Below, piece by piece: positions 14,022-21,400 of a stretch of DNA of 22,973 nt. Every line of letters starts with the position of its first letter. The first letter of the stretch is position 1. Under the pieces are notes generated by a model, which saw only the letters and a program-made list of their open reading frames with translations, made no database searches and was not told the DNA's origin. Source of the stretch: a virus. Position numbers and translations under genes: made by a program. The stretch covers positions 1 through 22,973 of the IMG/VR virus record IMGVR_UViG_3300008963_000036. One strand, 5' to 3'.

Positions 14022-14720
14022 TCACTTTAAAATAATATCTCGCTTTATGTCTTCAAACATCATAACTTTGTTTTTTCTGTGGTAATGAATGAAGTCCTGT
14101 TCAAATCGTTTCGAATGATCTTCCCTAGATAAATGGTAATTATATCTCGGCGGCAAGTCATAATACCTATCCACGTGCCTTACGTAATAATTGACAAATG
14201 CTTGGTCGAAGTTGCCTAATGAAGTATAAACAACATCATTTGTATCAAAAATACTTTCTATATTTTTAAGGTATTCCAACAAATCATCATATTCACTTTT
14301 TGGAATAACCACAACCCCACTGTTTATGTGACCTTTGTTTTTCCAATACTTGAAATTGTTATTTCTTAGTGTCAGTTTTCGCATCCTCTCATGAGTTTTC
14401 ATGAAGTTAGCAGACAAGCAATCATTAGGCGTATCTTCAAATATATCCTTGCTATGTATAGTTGCTAATATGTCACTGTCTACGAAACAAACTTTGTCAT
14501 AATCGTGCATCCATTTTTCAAAAAACGGTTGGAATATGCCGAAAAATGGAGGTAGGTTGTGCGGTAAATTTCCATTAAGAAGTTTGTAGTCTGCACCTAT
14601 TTTTTGTGCATACTTTTTAAAAGACCTTTCCGAAATAGTGTGATATTCTTCTTGGGTCTGGATATAATTTTTGGTAACAAATTCGGGTGTTTTGTAATAT
14701 TGGTATATGAGTTTTTTCAT
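14022..14720 (-). CDS. GT-A fold glycosyltransferase (GT8-like)
   Basis: The 232-residue protein carries KVCFVDSDILATI with a DxD motif at 81-83, GHINSGVVVIPKSEYDDLL (NSG at 133-135), and LGNFDQAFVNYYVRHV. These three blocks in this order are typical of GT-A nucleotide-sugar transferases such as GT8: metal/nucleotide-binding DxD, acceptor-side NSG, and D-Q. The N-terminal part (LIYQYYKTPEFVTKNYI) is less conserved. Donor and acceptor cannot be read from sequence. It overlaps the preceding gene by ATGA and lies 7 nt before the sulfotransferase gene, in one operon. Confidence 0.82.
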   Translation of the reverse strand: MKKLIYQYYKTPEFVTKNYIQTQEEYHTISERSFKKYAQKIGADYKLLNGNLPHNLPPFFGIFQPFFEKWMHDYDKVCFVDSDILATIHSKDIFEDTPNDCLSANFMKTHERMRKLTLRNNNFKYWKNKGHINSGVVVIPKSEYDDLLEYLKNIESIFDTNDVVYTSLGNFDQAFVNYYVRHVDRYYDLPPRYNYHLSREDHSKRFEQDFIHYHRKNKVMMFEDIKRDIILK

Positions 14721-15328
14721 TTCATCACCATAAAATCTTCAAAAGACATTTTATCCCAAGGCAAAACACTATCAGGATCATCAGACAAATTGACCAATTT
14801 GGTATTGCCTTTTCTTTCATTAAGTCTATCGAATAACGTTTTTAATATGTCAGGATTGTTTTTGTATTCTTCGACATTTCTGAATTGATATAAAGGATCG
14901 GGCATTCCTCTTTTTTGTATATCGTATCCAACTCCATAGAAGGCAGTAGAACCATCTTTTTGGGGTGTGTAATTCATGTCAAATCCGATGAAACCAATAT
15001 GAGTTGGTTTTAGATAAAATAGCGCCCAATAAGTTGAAGTGAAGTATATGGGCAGACCTAAGAATATTCTCGCATCTGACCATTCCATATTTGCCATTCT
15101 CACATATGACCTTTTATATCCCCTGATACCATCCTTAGAATGTATTTCTTGGTTTGGTCTTTTTTTCAAAATATCTTTTTTGAAAGGGTAGTCTCCTGCA
15201 TGTATCAAGTGATCCCATTTGTCTGTTCCTTTCCAGACATTGTTAACACCGACTATTGTAACTGATTTTGTATCCCAATTGTTAATATTCACCATATTAG
15301 GACCACTACCAACACAAATCACTTTCAT
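14717..15328 (-). CDS. Putative sugar-processing or glycosyltransferase-like protein with GxGPN loop
   Basis: The 203-residue protein begins MKVICVGSGPNMVNINNW, a G-x-G-P loop after the first strand, then VTIVGVNNVWKGTDKWDHLI. This recalls the CMP-sialic acid-binding start of GT42 and of DUF115/MptE-type proteins (GxGPSL...FxxN), and IYFTSTYWALFYLKPTHIGF with GFDMNYTPQ follows. The similarity is limited to the N-terminal loop and general layout, so the specific activity is open. Its place, overlapping both the methyltransferase and glycosyltransferase genes by ATGA, makes a role in the same glycan pathway likely. Confidence 0.6.
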   Translation of the reverse strand: MKVICVGSGPNMVNINNWDTKSVTIVGVNNVWKGTDKWDHLIHAGDYPFKKDILKKRPNQEIHSKDGIRGYKRSYVRMANMEWSDARIFLGLPIYFTSTYWALFYLKPTHIGFIGFDMNYTPQKDGSTAFYGVGYDIQKRGMPDPLYQFRNVEEYKNNPDILKTLFDRLNERKGNTKLVNLSDDPDSVLPWDKMSFEDFMVMK

Positions 15329-15864
15329 CTTATTATCTCACAACATTTTATCGGGACATTTACTCCTGTAGATGCAGGGTAAGAAGTTTCTGCAACCACT
15401 TTCAGTTTTGTCTTATTTTCTTGAAATGTTTTCTTCACATTTCTGTTTTGTAAATCATCAATTATTGCATATTTCACATCAGAAAGAAATGCTAAGTTCA
15501 AGTCATTTTGAATGTAGGGTAAGTCATGCGAACCGTCAATGAATATAACATCATATCCATCAACTTCATTTGGTTTCAAATACATAGAGTTTTTTTCGTA
15601 AAAAGAAAACCTGTCTTTGAACTTGTTTTTAACCACTTTGGCATTTCTTTTTGTTATATCAAACATGCATATATCAAAAGAGTGAACAATAACATCATCG
15701 AATAAAGATAGTATTATGGAACTACTGTGTCCTGCATTAAAACCTATTTCAAATATGCTTTTGAAGTCAGTTTTCTGTTTCACATTTTTCCAAAAAGATA
15801 TTACTTCTTCGTTAGCAACCATATGACCTGTTCCGCCATCAGGCAACCAATTAATGTCAATCAT
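15325..15864 (-). CDS. SAM-dependent methyltransferase (Methyltransf_24-like)
   Basis: The 179-residue class I methyltransferase has motif I IFEIGFNAGHSSS (37-49), a second-strand acidic HSFDI, and DVIFIDGSHDLPYIQNDL (105-122) with AIIDDLQN afterwards. FIDGxH...D-L...IIDD is the Methyltransf_24 signature found beside glycosyltransferases. The longest frame would use TTG at 15870; I choose ATG 15864 because AAGGAG then has a normal 8-nt gap, while it would touch the TTG. It is the first gene of the glycan cassette, 22 nt after an exact late promoter and downstream of a strong terminator. It may O-methylate a sugar; the substrate is unknown. Confidence 0.82.
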   Translation of the reverse strand: MIDINWLPDGGTGHMVANEEVISFWKNVKQKTDFKSIFEIGFNAGHSSSIILSLFDDVIVHSFDICMFDITKRNAKVVKNKFKDRFSFYEKNSMYLKPNEVDGYDVIFIDGSHDLPYIQNDLNLAFLSDVKYAIIDDLQNRNVKKTFQENKTKLKVVAETSYPASTGVNVPIKCCEIIR

Positions 15865-15885
15865 ATTCAAAACTCCTTTTTCTTA

Positions 15886-15893
15886 TATTTATA
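15886..15893 (-). promoter_or_regulatory. T4-type late promoter TATAAATA for the glycan cassette
   Basis: An exact TATAAATA lies on the minus strand in the 48-nt gap between the terminator hairpin and the ATG at 15864. With no other promoter seen, it should drive all five cassette genes late in infection. Confidence 0.75.
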
Positions 15894-15898
15894 CGCAT

Positions 15899-15928
15899 AA
15901 AAAAAGAGGGCGTTACTTGCCCTCTTTT
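15899..15928 (-). terminator. Strong rho-independent terminator
   Basis: On the minus strand AAAAGAGGGC (15928-15919), a 7-nt loop AAGTAAC and GCCCTCTTTT (15911-15902) form a 10-bp perfect stem ending in a run of T. The loop contains the stop codon of the 21-residue ORF. It closes the DUF1127 unit and isolates the glycan cassette. Confidence 0.88.
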
Positions 15929-15978
15929 CCTTCTTTATCTAATGGGTCTTTTTCCCCATAGTATGGTATATGTGACAT
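15913..15978 (-). CDS. Possible 21-residue peptide gene
   Basis: An ATG at 15978 overlaps the stop of the preceding gene by one base (TAATG). It opens 21 codons (start MSHIPYYGEKDPLDK, then Gly/Lys/Glu-rich) before a TAA in the loop of the terminator hairpin. There is no separate strong ribosome site, so translation would rely on coupling. The tight junction and the way it fills the space to the terminator favour a real gene; its small size leaves chance possible. Function is unknown. It is hydrophilic, with no membrane span. Confidence 0.45.
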   Translation of the reverse strand: MSHIPYYGEKDPLDKEGKEGK

Positions 15979-16151
15979 TAGATGTTTCCTTTTCTCATAT
16001 CTTTATAAATTTTTCTTGCTTCTTTATAGTGACCTAATCTTTCCAATTCTCTTGCCGCTCTTGCCATTCCTGACAATTCTACCGCTCTCATTATAGATTT
16101 ACAAAAATTAAAGAATGGGTTTACGAAATAATTTTTTGCTAACTGTGCCAT
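15978..16151 (-). CDS. Small DUF1127-related helical protein
   Basis: I use ATG 16151 rather than the in-frame TTG at 16160. It gives a TGATG overlap with the preceding DUF1127 gene and AAAGG at a normal distance. The 57-residue product has a hydrophobic/aromatic N-terminus (FVNPFFNFCKSIMRAV) and a basic helical end (RAARELERLGHYKEARKIY). The RAARELxRLG block resembles the helical half of DUF1127/YjiS proteins, but the D-[ML]-G-I-x-R-x-D-I signature is missing. Pairs of such proteins occur in alphaproteobacteria as far as I recall. A regulatory or RNA-related role would follow only if the DUF1127 relation holds. Confidence 0.7.
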   Translation of the reverse strand: MAQLAKNYFVNPFFNFCKSIMRAVELSGMARAARELERLGHYKEARKIYKDMRKGNI

Positions 16152-16396
16152 CAAACCCAACCTTTGATATTTTCGTTCACTTCGATATGTTTTTCATAAA
16201 CTTCTTTAGATATACGTGGTATATCGCAACGAGTAATTCCCATATCCGCAAGTTCTCTGCTACCCAAAGATTGTAATTCATTTCTAGTTTGTATCATAAG
16301 TCTACGTGCAATAATTCTACTTTGTAGTTTTTTGAAAAATTTTGCTATGAAGTTAAGATTAAGTCTTTCAGCAAAATCAATAACAGCATCAGTCAT
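16151..16396 (-). CDS. DUF1127 (YjiS-like) small protein
   Basis: The 81-residue protein has a basic N-terminal half (IAKFFKKLQSRIIARRLMIQ) and the core TRNELQSLGSRELADMGITR followed by CDIPRIS. This is the DUF1127 signature: R-x-E-L-x-x-L-x-x-R-E-L-x-D-[IM]-G-[IL]-x-R-x-D-I. The family is common in alpha- and gammaproteobacteria; one Rhodobacter member (CcaF1) is described as an RNA-binding modulator of RNA processing and decay. Finding it in a phage suggests capture from an alphaproteobacterial host and possible control of host or phage RNA. It has its own late-type motif (16433-16440), a good AAAGGACAGGAA site, and two coupled small genes behind it. Confidence 0.88.
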   Translation of the reverse strand: MTDAVIDFAERLNLNFIAKFFKKLQSRIIARRLMIQTRNELQSLGSRELADMGITRCDIPRISKEVYEKHIEVNENIKGWV

Positions 16397-16432
16397 TTCC
16401 TGTCCTTTCTATGTTTTTTCGTTTTACATAGT

Positions 16433-16440
16433 TATTTATT
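16433..16440 (-). promoter_or_regulatory. T4-type late promoter motif AATAAATA
   Basis: AATAAATA lies about 37 nt before the ATG at 16396. A weaker sigma-70-like pair (TTGTCA, then TATATG about 18 nt on) lies further upstream near 16461-16490, so the timing of this unit is uncertain. Confidence 0.45.
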
Positions 16441-16487
16441 TTGCAGGTGCAGAAAAATGACATATAATTTTGGCATTGTCGGTATGA

Positions 16488-16525
16488 CAAGGTTACATAC
16501 CTATCAGATTAGATTTGTAACCTTG
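16488..16525 (-). terminator. Inverted repeat around the stop codon of the metallophosphoesterase gene
   Basis: CAAGGTTACA (16488-16497) and TGTAACCTTG (16516-16525) are perfect 10-nt arms with an 18-nt loop that contains the TGA stop (16504-16506). A second small stem (TTGTC-ATACC-GACAA on the minus strand) overlaps its 3' arm. There is no U run, so an RNA stability or attenuation element, or a protein-binding palindrome, is as likely as a terminator. Confidence 0.45.
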
Positions 16526-18132
16526 CCATTTACGTTATTGATTAATTGTCTTTGACCGTTTTCATATATAAGGCAACATGTTTGTGACCATGATGATGGA
16601 CCTCTGTTGTAACCCATATCTAACTTTGATAGTGTTCCCACTCTAAAGACGCCACGATTTATAGCAGCAGAGTGGTTATGACCAATGATACAGTTTCCAT
16701 ATATTTTTTCTAAGGAGTTAAGTGAAGGTTTTGCACCATTAAGACCTAGATCACCATGCGACCCACATTCAGCACCCGCAATAGTCGAACTGTCTTCTCT
16801 CTGTAAGAAATCCCAATTATCTGGCACTTCATTACCTGCGACTTCAAATCCTTTTGCAAGAACATCACCTTCTTCAAAAAGAGAAACAGCAATTTTCAAA
16901 CTTGGCAGATGGTTTTCAGGATCAAACAAGTATCGTCCTTCTTTGAGATATCTATCCAAAAATTCGTCATGATTGGATTTAACAATTTTTATCTCATTTG
17001 CTTTTGTTTTCTTTTGAATGTCATTGACAAGGTTGAATGTCTCTGTCAATTCATTGATAAGATTTGACATTCCGTTTTGACTTCTTACAGATTTTTCTGC
17101 GATATCTTTTACGTGATGTGAAATGCTATACGCATCAAAAATATCATGCAAGTATATTCTGTTGACTTTCATTTTTGAAAACAAGTCTGTGAATACGTTT
17201 ATTGCTTCGAAATCTGCATTCACACCGTGTAAATCACCCATCACTACATTTGTAGCGACATTCGTTATTTTTCCGCTAGGACTATATTTCTTTCCTAGGT
17301 CAATAAATGATCCATCTTCATCGCATTGTATTTGTCTAAAGTGAAATGTGTTTTCATCTTCAATTTCGATTATGATTGCACCCATGGTATGGTCATGTTC
17401 TGCAATGTATGATAATCTTTTAGAAACAAAAACTTCTGAATAATAATTCGGAAGGGTGCAGGCACCCGGAGTCATAATTGAATAGTTTTTTCCTCTTTTG
17501 TTTCCTGATGGGATATATTCTAGAAATTGCTTTGGACTTGCAAAAACATACGATCCATCACGACTGCCCAATCTAGAAAGACCAGTGATAGGTTTTATCT
17601 GTTTCGCAGAAACTTGAATACTACAAAGAGAAATATTATCATTCAATGGGGTGTCATCTTGAACGAAAAGATATTTTTCGTCATTGAATTCTTTGTCAAA
17701 AACAGCAGTTTTCTTTTCGAAACTGTTTGTAATGCTTTCCGCTGGCATGATGACAATCTGCCCATCATTCTCTTGACAATATTTGTCCAATGTTTTTAGG
17801 AAACCTTTATGGATTTTAGAACCAGCAACAGCAGTTGTTACCACAAAAACTTTCTTGTCTGATTTCCCAACACTTTTTTCCTCAGAAAACACTTGATCAA
17901 CGGAAGAGAAGTGTTTATTAAGAAATTCGTTTTCAGTGTCTCTGACATATTCGTGTAAAGTTTCGATGCCACCAAAAACACGCCTTACACTGTCTCTTGT
18001 TATGTCATACTCTACGAAATCCTGATACACAGGAATTCTTTTTTCTTCTTTAACGACTTTCTTGTATATTTTTAGTATATACTTTCTCTTTTTCTCTCTT
18101 TGCTTTTCTAATGATTTTTCATTATCTGCCAT
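16504..18132 (-). CDS. Calcineurin-like metallophosphoesterase, T5 A1-like
   Basis: The chosen start, ATG 18132 with GAGGATA, gives 542 residues. The longer frame begins at a TTG inside a hairpin and is unlikely. Residues 8-65 are a basic helix-turn-helix-like region (IPVYQDFVEYDITRDSVRRV). The C-terminal half has the five metallophosphoesterase motifs in order: GDLHG (299-303), HDIFDA (329-334, where GD is usual), SNHDE (386-390, in place of GNHE), SHGD (458-461) and GHNHS (484-488). Size and layout recall phage T5 A1, a pre-early protein needed for host DNA breakdown and completion of DNA transfer; I did not verify homology. It may cut nucleic acid or a nucleotide second messenger. It stands alone between two hairpins. 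Confidence 0.82.
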   Translation of the reverse strand: MADNEKSLEKQREKKRKYILKIYKKVVKEEKRIPVYQDFVEYDITRDSVRRVFGGIETLHEYVRDTENEFLNKHFSSVDQVFSEEKSVGKSDKKVFVVTTAVAGSKIHKGFLKTLDKYCQENDGQIVIMPAESITNSFEKKTAVFDKEFNDEKYLFVQDDTPLNDNISLCSIQVSAKQIKPITGLSRLGSRDGSYVFASPKQFLEYIPSGNKRGKNYSIMTPGACTLPNYYSEVFVSKRLSYIAEHDHTMGAIIIEIEDENTFHFRQIQCDEDGSFIDLGKKYSPSGKITNVATNVVMGDLHGVNADFEAINVFTDLFSKMKVNRIYLHDIFDAYSISHHVKDIAEKSVRSQNGMSNLINELTETFNLVNDIQKKTKANEIKIVKSNHDEFLDRYLKEGRYLFDPENHLPSLKIAVSLFEEGDVLAKGFEVAGNEVPDNWDFLQREDSSTIAGAECGSHGDLGLNGAKPSLNSLEKIYGNCIIGHNHSAAINRGVFRVGTLSKLDMGYNRGPSSWSQTCCLIYENGQRQLINNVNGKVTNLI

Positions 18133-18159
18133 ATTATCCTCAATCTTTGTTATAGTAGA

Positions 18160-18181
18160 AAAGGGCAATAGAATGCCCTTT
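18160..18181 (-). terminator. Hairpin terminator after the 164-residue gene
   Basis: AAAGGGCA (18160-18167) and TGCCCTTT (18174-18181) form an 8-bp stem with a 6-nt loop. On the minus strand the stem ends in TTT followed by TCTACT, giving a short U-rich tail. It overlaps the stop of the upstream gene and lies before the ATG at 18132, so it closes the replication operon. Confidence 0.65.
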
Positions 18182-18674
18182 ATGATATTTTATCAAATTT
18201 TTCAATAGAGTCAATAGAAAATGTTCTTACTATCACTTTATTTTCTATCCCACCTTGTGAATCTTCATTGATCTTTTTTTCAGGTAGTCCTTCAATATCT
18301 CCTTCGTAAAAAACACCATCTAGAAGATATTCTGTTTCGCCGGGATTTTCAAAGAAACACTCAATATAGTGTTTTCCTTTGTTTTCAACAAAGGGTGTGT
18401 TTTCAATTCTTACACCCCATGCCCTAGGTTTAAGTTCAAATGTAGAGGGGTCTTTTCCTTCAAGTTCCATTTGCTCTTTGACAAGACTTTCATAACCACC
18501 TTGATTGTATTTATTATAAACGGTAACAACTGCATTTTTGGTTCTTTTTTGAACCCTGCCCTGCATTTCATTTTTCTTACCGCCTTTCAACTTGACATCT
18601 GTTAAAGTGTCTATTTTAAATTTGGCAGAACCTTCTACTCCATCTAAAATATTTTCTAATTCCTCTAAATTCAT
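18180..18674 (-). CDS. Conserved hypothetical protein of the T4-like replication operon
   Basis: The 164-residue acidic protein has blocks DTLTDVKLKGGKKNEMQGRV, VVTVYNKYNQGGYESLVKEQ, EGKDPSTFELKPRAWGVRI and NTPFVENKGKHYIECFF. I recall comparable WGxRIxxTPFxxxxGKxY proteins in T4-like cyanophages, without known function. No nuclease, nucleotide-binding or membrane motif is visible. The ATG overlaps the previous stop (ATGA), which places it in the gp41 transcript and suggests a replication-related or early/middle role. A hairpin follows the stop. Confidence 0.78.
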   Translation of the reverse strand: MNLEELENILDGVEGSAKFKIDTLTDVKLKGGKKNEMQGRVQKRTKNAVVTVYNKYNQGGYESLVKEQMELEGKDPSTFELKPRAWGVRIENTPFVENKGKHYIECFFENPGETEYLLDGVFYEGDIEGLPEKKINEDSQGGIENKVIVRTFSIDSIEKFDKIS

Positions 18675-18865
18675 CTAGGTATTTCCTTTCCTTTATAATC
18701 AGCAAAGAAAACAGGCGTGAAACCATTGAACCCACTACCTAGGTTCAATTTACGACAAAGTTCTCTTGCACGTTTTTCATTCGTCTTCATAACAATAGTA
18801 ATGTCAGTATCTTTTTCGATAATGTCATATGAAAATTTCTCATTTTCTTTCACCGAATAACTCAT
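18671..18865 (-). CDS. Small conserved protein next to helicase gene
   Basis: The 64-residue protein reads FSYDIIEKDTDITIVMKTNE, then RARELCRKLNLGSGFNGFTP and VFFADY. The block A-R-x-L-C-R-K-L-N-L-G-S-G-F-x-G-x-T-P-x-F-F is very regular and I recall it from T4-like cyanophages; function unknown. Both ends overlap neighbours by ATGA, so it is translated together with gp41 and the 164-residue gene. One Cys, no membrane span. Confidence 0.75.
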   Translation of the reverse strand: MSYSVKENEKFSYDIIEKDTDITIVMKTNEKRARELCRKLNLGSGFNGFTPVFFADYKGKEIPR

Positions 18866-20301
18866 TGAAATTCTCCTATTTTTTTCTTCTTTTTACGACT
18901 TAGACCAACATTCAAACTAGTTTCATCAGTTGTGTTATCATCATTAAATGCCGACGAATCCATAATAGGTTTGTCTTCGTCTTTTGTTTGATTGTCATTT
19001 ATTACATTATTTTGAGAACTTTGTTCTGTATTGTAGAGTTTCATTCTCGCTTTATCCATGCCTATGACAAACTTTCTATGTCTAGATATATCACCCCATC
19101 TGTTTTTCAACTGTTTAACCATGATTTGACTCATACTTTCAAGGTCTTCGGAAGTCATCAGTGCAAAAATAGCATCGGCGGTATGTGTTATACCCATCGA
19201 CTCAGAAGTGTTTGTCAAATCAACATCACTATTGTTATATCCATCACGGTTTAACTGTGAACTTGAAACGATAGGAACATCAAATTCCATTGCCAATCCC
19301 CTAACTTCTTCTGCAATAGACTTGACAAGAGTGTATGAATTTGTTGCAGCAGAACCCTTAATTCGTGAAGATGCACAAATGTTAAGGTAGTCTATGTAGA
19401 TTGCATCTGGAACAAAACCTTTCTTTTGTCTAAGTTCATTAAGCAAATGCCTAAAATGTGCCGTGTTTGCAGAACCAGTAGGATATTCCTTGATTATCAA
19501 CTTTCCCGGTGTTTTACTTTTGTAAGTGTTCATCCTCTTTTCAAATGTCTTCAACGGAATAGTAGCAACTTCATCTACTGTGATATCCATAATATTAGCA
19601 TCAATTCGTCTGGCAACTTCTTCTTCTGATAGTTCCATTGATATATACAAAACATTTTTACCATGCATAAGATTTGTCGCTGCCATGTGACATTTCACGA
19701 TACTTTTACCAGTTCCTGTTCCGCCTAAGAAAAGAGACAAAGACTTTCTCGGTATGCCACCCTTAGTGATCTTATTCAAAAGATCAACGTCAAATGGTAT
19801 TCTAACTTCTTTTCTGTTGTAGTATTCGTGACGATTTATGTAATCTTCAAGAAAGTCATGTCCAACATGAGTGTCGAAGTTGATACCCAAAGAGTCTGAA
19901 AGAAGTTTAGGTATAGAACCTTTATCTAGTTCTTTGTCCTGACCATCAAGAATTAAAATCGCTCTACGAATGGAGTTGTAAAGATCACGATCTTGGCAAA
20001 ACTTTTCTGTCTGATCAATCATCCAGTCTACATTTGTCTTTTCATCAATAGACAAATCGTTTAGATGATTCAAAACCTCTTTATACTGATCTTCATTTAA
20101 GTCTTTTCTGTCTTCAAGGGATATTTTTAGAACCTCCTTGGTAGGAGGTTCTTTGTATTCCAAAACATATTCAGAGACAGAATCGAAGATTTTTTGGTAT
20201 GCCAAGTCTTCAAAGTAATCTTCTTTTATATATGGATATACTTTTTGAAAGTAATCTTTATTGAAAAGAAGATAAGATAATATGGTTTTTTCTATTGACA
20301 T
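18862..20301 (-). CDS. 41: Replicative DNA helicase, T4 gp41-like (DnaB family)
   Basis: The 479-residue protein is close to T4 gp41 in size. The N-terminal domain is helical (1-150). The RecA-type motor has Walker A GGTGTGKS (193-200), NVLYISMELSEEEVARRI, Walker B-type AIYIDYLNI, and IVSSSQLNRDGYNN followed by SESMGITHTADAIFALM, all DnaB-family hexameric helicase signatures. A polar, low-complexity C-terminal tail (about 430-479) ends in KKKKK, longer than needed for the motor and perhaps a contact for partner proteins. It unwinds the fork 5'-3' on the lagging strand with the gp61 primase. The start lies 6 nt after the UvsX stop, with GGAG about 11 nt upstream. Confidence 0.95.
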   Translation of the reverse strand: MSIEKTILSYLLFNKDYFQKVYPYIKEDYFEDLAYQKIFDSVSEYVLEYKEPPTKEVLKISLEDRKDLNEDQYKEVLNHLNDLSIDEKTNVDWMIDQTEKFCQDRDLYNSIRRAILILDGQDKELDKGSIPKLLSDSLGINFDTHVGHDFLEDYINRHEYYNRKEVRIPFDVDLLNKITKGGIPRKSLSLFLGGTGTGKSIVKCHMAATNLMHGKNVLYISMELSEEEVARRIDANIMDITVDEVATIPLKTFEKRMNTYKSKTPGKLIIKEYPTGSANTAHFRHLLNELRQKKGFVPDAIYIDYLNICASSRIKGSAATNSYTLVKSIAEEVRGLAMEFDVPIVSSSQLNRDGYNNSDVDLTNTSESMGITHTADAIFALMTSEDLESMSQIMVKQLKNRWGDISRHRKFVIGMDKARMKLYNTEQSSQNNVINDNQTKDEDKPIMDSSAFNDDNTTDETSLNVGLSRKKKKKIGEFQ

Positions 20302-20307
20302 ACTTTT

Positions 20308-21369
20308 TTATTCTCCGTTTTCTTCACCCCCTAAATTATCGTCTTCAATAATAGGTTGGGCGAGTTTAAATTTGTTTTTGACAAAATTCTTAAATTCGTC
20401 ATTTTTAATCAAAGATGAAAAGAACTCATCATCTGCTTCAATATCTTTTGCACGGCGTTTTGGTTCTATGACCTCACCAGTTTCCATGTCCACAAGATTA
20501 TACCAACCCTGATTTGCCTTTACGATATTTCCAGATTCCAAAGAAAGATCGAATAGTGAACTCCACTTTTGGATGCCTTTGTCGTAAAGAACAGTGAATG
20601 GTAACTTTGCTTTTTCTTTCACAAACCTTGATTTTTCAATGTTAATTGTGAATTTGTAACCAGCAATTTCAGTTCCGTCTTTTTCTTGTGCTTTAGTTAT
20701 CACGAAAATTTGGTTAGCAGCATATGTTACTGCGGTCCCACCCGGAATAACTGTTTTAGGGAACATTCCAATTTCTTGGTATACATGATTTACCACTATA
20801 CACGGCAAATCTTTCATTGTCAAGTGCGGAGTTATAATTCTTAGCAAAGAACGTATTGCTTTTGCACGGGACATATCAGCAACTGATTTTTCGTCCATAG
20901 CATCATCAACTTCTTTTTTAGATGCCAGCGCACCTAAAGAATCAATCATTATAAATACACGGTCGCCACGATTGATTTCTTCTAGACGTTTGACAACATC
21001 AAATTTAAGTTGCTCTACGTGTTCGACAGGAATATGAAGAACACGATTTGGATCAATGCCATTGCTTTCTAAGTAATCTGGTGTTATACCAAATTCAGAA
21101 TCGTAAAGAATTGCAACAGAATCGGGATACTTATTAAAATATGCTTTCATACAATACAAACCAAGCAAAGTTTTGAAACTTTTACTCATACCTGCAAAAA
21201 TTGTAAGACCGGGAACAAGACCACCATCAATGTCGCCGCTAAATGCAATGTTTAGGATTGGCAGGTCTGTAGGAATAACATCTTTTGCATTAAAAAATGC
21301 AGACTCGCTTAAAACAGACGCATTTTTTATTGAACCTGATTTTTTTAGTTTTTCTAGTAATGAACTCAT
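20308..21369 (-). CDS. uvsX: UvsX RecA-like recombinase
   Basis: The 353-residue protein has Walker A G-M-S-K-S-F-K-T at 60-67 (T4 UvsX has GPSKSFKS), AILYDSEFGITPDYL, Walker B-type VFIMIDSLGALASKKEVDDA (138-157) and GGTAVTYAANQIFVITKAQE. It forms filaments on ssDNA, with gp32 as competitor, for strand exchange and recombination-dependent replication. The C-terminus is acidic (DDNLGGEENGE). AAAGGAAAATTA precedes the ATG. It lies between the small 98-residue gene and gp41, an order common in T4-like phages. A UvsY mediator is not in this window. Confidence 0.96.
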   Translation of the reverse strand: MSSLLEKLKKSGSIKNASVLSESAFFNAKDVIPTDLPILNIAFSGDIDGGLVPGLTIFAGMSKSFKTLLGLYCMKAYFNKYPDSVAILYDSEFGITPDYLESNGIDPNRVLHIPVEHVEQLKFDVVKRLEEINRGDRVFIMIDSLGALASKKEVDDAMDEKSVADMSRAKAIRSLLRIITPHLTMKDLPCIVVNHVYQEIGMFPKTVIPGGTAVTYAANQIFVITKAQEKDGTEIAGYKFTINIEKSRFVKEKAKLPFTVLYDKGIQKWSSLFDLSLESGNIVKANQGWYNLVDMETGEVIEPKRRAKDIEADDEFFSSLIKNDEFKNFVKNKFKLAQPIIEDDNLGGEENGE

Positions 21370-21400
21370 TAATTTTCCTTTCTGTGTTGATTGTTTTAAA

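Noticed and set aside
18133-18168. Upstream TTG start of the metallophosphoesterase
   Set aside because: The TTG lies in the terminator hairpin with no ribosome site; ATG 18132 has GAGGATA at a normal distance.
18505-18516. AATAAATA inside the 164-residue gene
   Set aside because: It matches the late motif but is about 375 nt from the next start and inside a coding region; probably chance in AT-rich sequence.
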